Origin: Anaerolineae bacterium
GTDB lineage: Bacteria > Chloroflexota > Anaerolineae > 4572-78 > J111
NCBI GenBank assembly: GCA_023151115.1
Contig: JAKLJP010000020.1
Location: forward strand, 1-64,000
Reading direction: 5' to 3'
Length of the DNA stretch: 64,000 bases
Shown: piece by piece, positions 60,248 to 64,000 of the stretch
Numbering within the stretch: position 1 is the first letter of the stretch
Layout of the letters: each line of letters starts with the position of its first letter
Translations under genes and position numbers: made by a program
The notes under the pieces: model-generated
What the model saw: the letters and a program-made list of their open reading frames with translations, nothing else
Database searches by the model: none
Told to the model about the DNA's origin: nothing

Positions 60248-60350
60248 GTTACCCCCAAGCCCAAATTTTTGAAAATGGAGGGGGGAGTCTTTAAAGAGGC
60301 AGGGCTTCTCCGCTACTAGACAGGTTGGCAGAGCTCGTCATGGTCATAAA

Positions 60351-62021
60351 TTATTTGGGCGGCTCAAGACCCTGGTAGGGAGCCTCACTTTCGATCACCC
60401 GGCGGGTGAGCAGATACCACTGGGTAATGGTGCGGAAGCGATCGCTGGGATTGTTCATGGGCAGAAGCTGCACATCATGGACATCGCGACTGACGCCGTA
60501 GGTGTAAACCGGATGAAAGAGGATCAGCGAAGGCATTTCTTCGGCAAAGATGCGTTGAAATTGATAGTAAAAGTCGTTGCGGCGGCCTTTGTCGGTGACG
60601 GTGCGGGCCTGCTCCAACAGCATCGAAGCTTCGTCATTGCTCCAACCGGCGTAATTTTGCCCACCCTGAATCTGGGTTTGATGCCAGAATGGATAGGGAT
60701 CGGGTTCACCCGTCAGCAGTACTTCGGCCAGAGCGGCTTGAAACTGATGGTTAGCTAGGCGGTCGCCTAGACCGGCCCCCACCACTTCGACGCTGGCCCC
60801 AATGCCGGCCTGCCGCCACTGCTGGCTGACGGTTTCGGCCACTTTGACCCGGTCGGGGTCGTCGCTGGTGAGGAGATTAAAGGCCAGGGGCCGACCCTCT
60901 TTATCGCGCAGGCCATCGCCGTCGCTGTCGCGCCAGCCGGCCTCATCAAGCAGACTGGCTGCCTTACCGGGGTCAAAGGGGATAAGCGGCTGGTCTGGAT
61001 TGTAAGCCCAACTCCAGGAGCGAATGGGACCGCTTGCCAGCAGACCCTGGCCGTGGAGCGCCTGGTCAATCATGGTCTGCCGGTCCAGGGCATACATCAG
61101 CGCCTGCCGAATTTCTACTTCCTGGAAGAAGGGCGCATTGGCCGGGTCTTGCAAATTGAGGTAAATAATTTCATAGCCCGACAGTCGGGCGGTGTAGAGA
61201 TTGAGCGATTCGATAGTCTCGACCGTGGGCATGGCCTGGGGCGGAATGAGGCTGACGCCCAACACGTCGCCGGCCTGGTAAGCGGCAATAGTTTCCTGGT
61301 AGCTGGGGTAAAAGCGCAGTTCCAGTTGGGTTAAGCGCGGCTTGGAGCCGGCATAGAGCGGATTGACCGACAAGCGGGCAAATTCGGTGTTGACTTCATC
61401 CAGTTTGAACGGGCCGGTGCCAACGGGTTTGAGGTTGAAGGGGTGGTTGAGCAGTTCGCCGGCCGACATGTCTGCCAACAGGTGTTGGGGCAGGATGCCG
61501 ATGGTGGTAAAATCGGCAAAAGCCGGAAATGGCTCGACCAGCCGGAAACGGATGGTGTAATCGTCCAACTGTTCGACGGTGACGGTGCGCCACAAGTTGC
61601 CCAGATACGGCACGCCAGGAAAGTCGGGGTCTTGCATCAGCCCAACGGTGAAAACAACATCGGCGGCGGTGAACGGCCGGTTGTCCTGCCAGCGGATGTC
61701 GGAGCGCAGCTTGAACACATAAACCAGCCCATCATCGCTGACAGTCCAGCTTTTGGCCAGGTCCGGTTCCATTTCGCCCTGGCTGTTGAAACGGACCAGC
61801 CCGTTAAAAATCAGGGCGGTCAAATCCTGGTCAACTTGATTGTATTGGGCCAGCAGGGGATTGATAAACTGCGGCATCCCGGCGATACCCTCGATGTAGG
61901 TGCCGCCGACATCGGGCACTGTAACACTGGTACGGGAGAAGGTCAGGAAGCCGATAAAGGCCATGGTCATAGCAATGCCGGTGAAGGTTAGAATGGCTTG
62001 CCAACGAATATGACGTCCCAA
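60351..62021 (-). CDS. Peptide/nickel-type ABC solute-binding protein (SBP_bac_5)
   Basis: 556 residues from TTG 62021 (GAGGA eight bases upstream; TTG 62039 is the longest option). An N-terminal hydrophobic helix (about 8-28) with no lipobox suggests an anchored rather than lipidated protein. Family-5 features: INPLLAQYNQVDQDLTALIFNGL, SWTVSDDGLVYVFKLRSDIRWQDNRPFTAADVVFT and the later TGPFKLDE. Binds peptides or similar ligands outside the cell. No permease or ATPase is nearby. Confidence 0.88.
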   Translation of the reverse strand: MGRHIRWQAILTFTGIAMTMAFIGFLTFSRTSVTVPDVGGTYIEGIAGMPQFINPLLAQYNQVDQDLTALIFNGLVRFNSQGEMEPDLAKSWTVSDDGLVYVFKLRSDIRWQDNRPFTAADVVFTVGLMQDPDFPGVPYLGNLWRTVTVEQLDDYTIRFRLVEPFPAFADFTTIGILPQHLLADMSAGELLNHPFNLKPVGTGPFKLDEVNTEFARLSVNPLYAGSKPRLTQLELRFYPSYQETIAAYQAGDVLGVSLIPPQAMPTVETIESLNLYTARLSGYEIIYLNLQDPANAPFFQEVEIRQALMYALDRQTMIDQALHGQGLLASGPIRSWSWAYNPDQPLIPFDPGKAASLLDEAGWRDSDGDGLRDKEGRPLAFNLLTSDDPDRVKVAETVSQQWRQAGIGASVEVVGAGLGDRLANHQFQAALAEVLLTGEPDPYPFWHQTQIQGGQNYAGWSNDEASMLLEQARTVTDKGRRNDFYYQFQRIFAEEMPSLILFHPVYTYGVSRDVHDVQLLPMNNPSDRFRTITQWYLLTRRVIESEAPYQGLEPPK

Positions 62022-62100
62022 TAATTCATCCTCAACCAATTAAAATGCACAACAGGATATTTCTGTTGTGCATTGATGTTAAATTTGCTCGCGGTCTGGC

Positions 62101-62322
62101 TCAAACGGCCAGCGCCACCGAGAGCAGCGAGATGACGAAAAAGAGCACGGTCAGGCCAATGGTGGCCTGGAACAAGGTTTTTTCAATCCCGCGCCGGGTG
62201 CGATAGACCCCTCCATCGCCGCCAAAGATGCCGCCCAGGCCGGAACCTTTGGTTTGCAGCAGCACCAGTGCAATAATGGCAACCGAGATAATAATTTGAA
62301 TAACTTGAATAGATACAGCCAA
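62101..62322 (-). CDS. secG: Preprotein translocase subunit SecG
   Basis: 73 residues, two membrane helices. VIQIIISVAIIALVLLQTKG and GSGLGGIFGGDGGVYRTRRG with IEKTLFQATIGLTVLFFVISL are diagnostic of SecG. Assists SecYE in protein export. It lies 60 bases upstream of the solute-binding protein gene. Confidence 0.93.
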   Translation of the reverse strand: MAVSIQVIQIIISVAIIALVLLQTKGSGLGGIFGGDGGVYRTRRGIEKTLFQATIGLTVLFFVISLLSVALAV

Positions 62323-62340
62323 GGTAAAACTCCTGTGAAG

Positions 62341-62429
62341 ATTGTGTCAGGTTTTATAGTGTCAAGTGTCAGGTAGCCTTTAGTTCTGCGACCCTGTGAC
62401 CTTGCGACTTTGCTACCCTGTTACCTGTG
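62341..62429. repeat. Degenerate palindrome, TGTCAGGT/ACCCTGT words
   Basis: GTGTCAGGTTTTATAGTGTC and AGTGTCAGGTAGC on the left; GCGACCCTGTGACCTTGCGAC and CTACCCTGTTACCTG on the right. Weaker symmetry than other elements. Confidence 0.5.
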
Positions 62430-62560
62430 AGCGTGTGGTATTATAGGATAGAGCAGTGGTTTGAACAAACTTGCCGGCTCATTTTCTGACCGGAGATTTT
62501 ACAGAAAGTAGGGGGGATTGATTGCCCATTTTTGGGTTTTGACTGATAATCTTACGAAGT

Positions 62561-62632
62561 GGGAGGTTGGAGGTTGGCGATTGGAGATTATTAATCTCCA
62601 ATCGCCAACCTCCAATCTCTAATCTCCTTTTC
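62561..62632. repeat. Dispersed palindrome, GGAGATT/GGAGGTT words
   Basis: GGGAGGTTGGAGGTTGGCGA and TTGGAGATTA on the left; TAATCTCCAATCGCCAACCT and CCAATCTCTAATCTCC on the right. Directly upstream of the DUF2007 gene, where it produces a false 25-codon extension. Confidence 0.9.
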
Positions 62633-62641
62633 AAGAGGCTT

Positions 62642-62968
62642 ATGAGCGAGTCAAATGCAAACACGCTTCCCTGGCCAGGCCAGCTTGGCCGTGCGGCTGA
62701 AACCACACCCGGCGGCGATGAGCCGGTCAAGTGGGTGATCATCCGGGCCAATCTCAGCCCCGGCGAAGCGGTGGTGATTCGCGGACGGCTGGAGAGCGAA
62801 GGGATTCCGACAGTGCTGCAACAGGAGGCGGTGGGCGTGGTGTTGGGCTTGACAGTCGGCCCATTGGGTTCGGCCAGGGTGTTTGTGCCGGAAGATAGAT
62901 TTGAAGAAGCAGAGGCTATTCTGGCAGTAACGTTTGAGGCGGATGAAGAGGAAGGGGACTCTTTTTAA
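62642..62968 (+). CDS. DUF2007-family putative signal-transducing protein
   Basis: 108 residues from ATG 62642; earlier in-frame codons are repeat. Core WVIIRANLSPGEAVVIRGRLESEGIP, then SARVFVPEDRFEEAEAIL, fits the ferredoxin-like DUF2007 fold. Acidic C-terminus. The domain often occurs alone or near envelope functions; its job is unknown. Divergent from secG. Confidence 0.75.
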   Translation: MSESNANTLPWPGQLGRAAETTPGGDEPVKWVIIRANLSPGEAVVIRGRLESEGIPTVLQQEAVGVVLGLTVGPLGSARVFVPEDRFEEAEAILAVTFEADEEEGDSF

Positions 62969-63350
62969 TGAGTTGTCTGGGGAGAAAACATGCCTGCTTC
63001 TTTTGAAGATTTTCCCTGTGGTTCTCATTGCCAAGCTGAATGTAAAATACAAGACAAGATGACCCGGTTCCGGACTACCACCCCCAGCTGACCGCCGGTA
63101 AGGCTCGCCCCCTAGAGGCGGGACTGCGTGCCATCTTTCACCGAACCTATAAAAAACCCGTGGCTTGAGCGCTTTATTCTATCCTGTCGCCGAGCGATTG
63201 TTAAGGCTGCTACCAAACCAATTTCGGGGCGATTTATCAGCCTAATGGTGGCCTCAAAACTGAACCAGCGCTTTAATCCCTTAAAAATTCTCCCTCTGTC
63301 CATAAATAAACCTGGGCTTCCCTTAAATATTCGAGAAAAGCATATCTAGT
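62969..63350. other. Gap with no supported gene
   Basis: About 380 bases. Short open frames occur on both strands (for example 63055-63168), but none has a ribosome binding site, start and recognisable product together. No palindrome of the dispersed kind either. Confidence 0.5.
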
Positions 63351-63356
63351 TTATAC

Positions 63357-63440
63357 AGAATAAATATTCACTTGTTGACAACAGGTGTAATCAATTATAT
63401 ACTAGGTTTGAATATAATATTTGTACTGAATAAATATTCA
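63357..63440 (+). promoter_or_regulatory. Transketolase promoter flanked by two identical dyads
   Basis: Promoter TTGACA (63375-63380), 17-base spacer, TATACT (63398-63403). GAATAAATATTCA, an inverted repeat, occurs at 63358 and 63428, exactly 70 bp apart, on either side of the promoter; a partial TTAAATATTC lies at 63323. Confidence 0.7.
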
Positions 63441-63492
63441 TTCTTTTGATAAGGTAGGCCCTCAAATTTTGCCCACTCGGGGAGTACAATTT

Positions 63493-64000
63493 ATGACGAT
63501 GACGGTCCAGGAGTTAAAGTTAAAATCGGTCCAGTATCGCAAGACCATTTTAACCATTATCAAGAACTCAGGCGCAGGGCATACGGGCGGCAGCCTATCT
63601 TGCACTGATATTTTGAACGTGCTTTACAATCGTGTTCTGAATGTCTCCCCCCAAAATTTCTCCGATCCGGGCCGGGATAGGTATATCCAGAGTAAAGGTC
63701 ATTCCGTTGAGGCGCTTTACACGGTGCTGGCCGATAAAGGTTTTTATCCCCAGGCCGAACTTGATACCCTTAATCGCTATCAATCCCATTTTGTCGGTCA
63801 TCCCACCCGTAAAATCAATGGTATCGAGCACAACACTGGGGCGCTGGGGCATGGATTATCGGTGGCGGTGGGTATCGCTATTGCCGGTAAAAAGAGTGGC
63901 TCCAACTACAAGGTTTATGCTTTGGTCGGCGATGGCGAATTGACCGAAGGATCAAATTGGGAAGCCTCGATGACAGCCGCCCACTATAAACTTGATAATC
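63493..64000 (+). CDS. tkt: Transketolase, N-terminal part (cut by window edge)
   Basis: 169 codons to the window end, still open. Start ATG 63493 with GGGGAG eight bases upstream. The thiamine-diphosphate domain is clear: NSGAGHTGGSLSCTDIL, QSKGHSVEALY, NTGALGHGLSVAVGIAIAG and VGDGELTEGSNWEASM (GDG...N metal/cofactor motif). Could be a full transketolase or the alpha half of a split enzyme; GHTGGSLS and the short spacing resemble the split form. Transfers two-carbon units in the pentose phosphate pathway. Confidence 0.88.
   Translation, partial: MTMTVQELKLKSVQYRKTILTIIKNSGAGHTGGSLSCTDILNVLYNRVLNVSPQNFSDPGRDRYIQSKGHSVEALYTVLADKGFYPQAELDTLNRYQSHFVGHPTRKINGIEHNTGALGHGLSVAVGIAIAGKKSGSNYKVYALVGDGELTEGSNWEASMTAAHYKLDN

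Noticed and set aside
63055..63168. Short open frame QDDPVPDYHPQLTAGKARPL
   Set aside because: No start codon or ribosome binding site and no recognised family; possibly a tiny gene remnant, but not supportable.

Overview
The window looks like a chromosome fragment from an uncultured member of the Chloroflexota, probably Anaerolineae- or Caldilineae-like. This is an inference from several traits: many secreted TolB/PD40, SH3 and alpha/beta-hydrolase lipoproteins with Thr/Pro-rich linkers; a Tat-type dienelactone-hydrolase lipoprotein; a MacB-like export cluster; uncleaved-anchor solute-binding proteins; and the mix of housekeeping genes. No marker gene settles it. Codon use is even and fairly GC-rich. 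Intergenic spaces are AT-richer and filled with palindromes.

Layout. 1-4.4 kb: a transposase cut by the window edge, a LysE-type exporter, a methyltransferase, and a tyrosinase with a duplicated stand-alone C-terminal domain. 4.4-6.4 kb: tRNA-Thr(CGT), then pyrG behind a leader with an intrinsic terminator and a Shine-Dalgarno-in-loop hairpin. 6.4-18.6 kb: a two-component system facing a secreted M23/TolB protein, a MacB-type ABC ATPase and permease, an HlyD-like adaptor, a second TolB protein and two secreted hydrolases; CTCAG boxes with 11-bp period link regulator and targets. 18.7-22.9 kb: larA, a zinc-ribbon protein and a B12-binding radical SAM protein. 22.9-24.6 kb: two head-to-head nucleotidyltransferase toxin-antitoxin modules, one frameshifted.

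24.7-37.1 kb, all minus strand: a set resembling the aerobic aminobenzoyl-CoA pathway (CoA ligase, acyl-CoA dehydrogenase, RidA, enoyl-CoA hydratase, SDR, an OYE-type reductase and a salicylyl-/2-aminobenzoyl-CoA hydroxylase-type flavoprotein), continuing through a luciferase-like oxidoreductase into pabA, pabB and pabC. Synthesis of an aminobenzoate and its apparent CoA-dependent breakdown therefore lie in line. The two flavoenzyme halves, fused in known relatives, are separated by a C8/G8 palindrome and differ by one reading-frame step.

37.4-50.6 kb is defence-rich: a type IIG restriction-modification enzyme with a VapBC-like module (the toxin gene broken into a chimera with a DUF2283 remnant), then unrelated metabolic genes (mtlD, sulfurtransferase, lipoprotein), then a complete type III system. 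50.6-64 kb is mostly housekeeping: hydrolase, hybrid response regulator/kinase, GDPD, nitroreductase, HAD phosphatase, hemD, hemC, mdh, a peptide-binding protein, secG and the start of a transketolase behind a strong promoter flanked by two identical operator-like dyads.

The most unusual feature is about thirty long imperfect palindromes whose arms are made of tandem short words. They differ in sequence but share architecture, are sometimes nested, often sit exactly on stop codons, and in two cases lie in frame inside genes.
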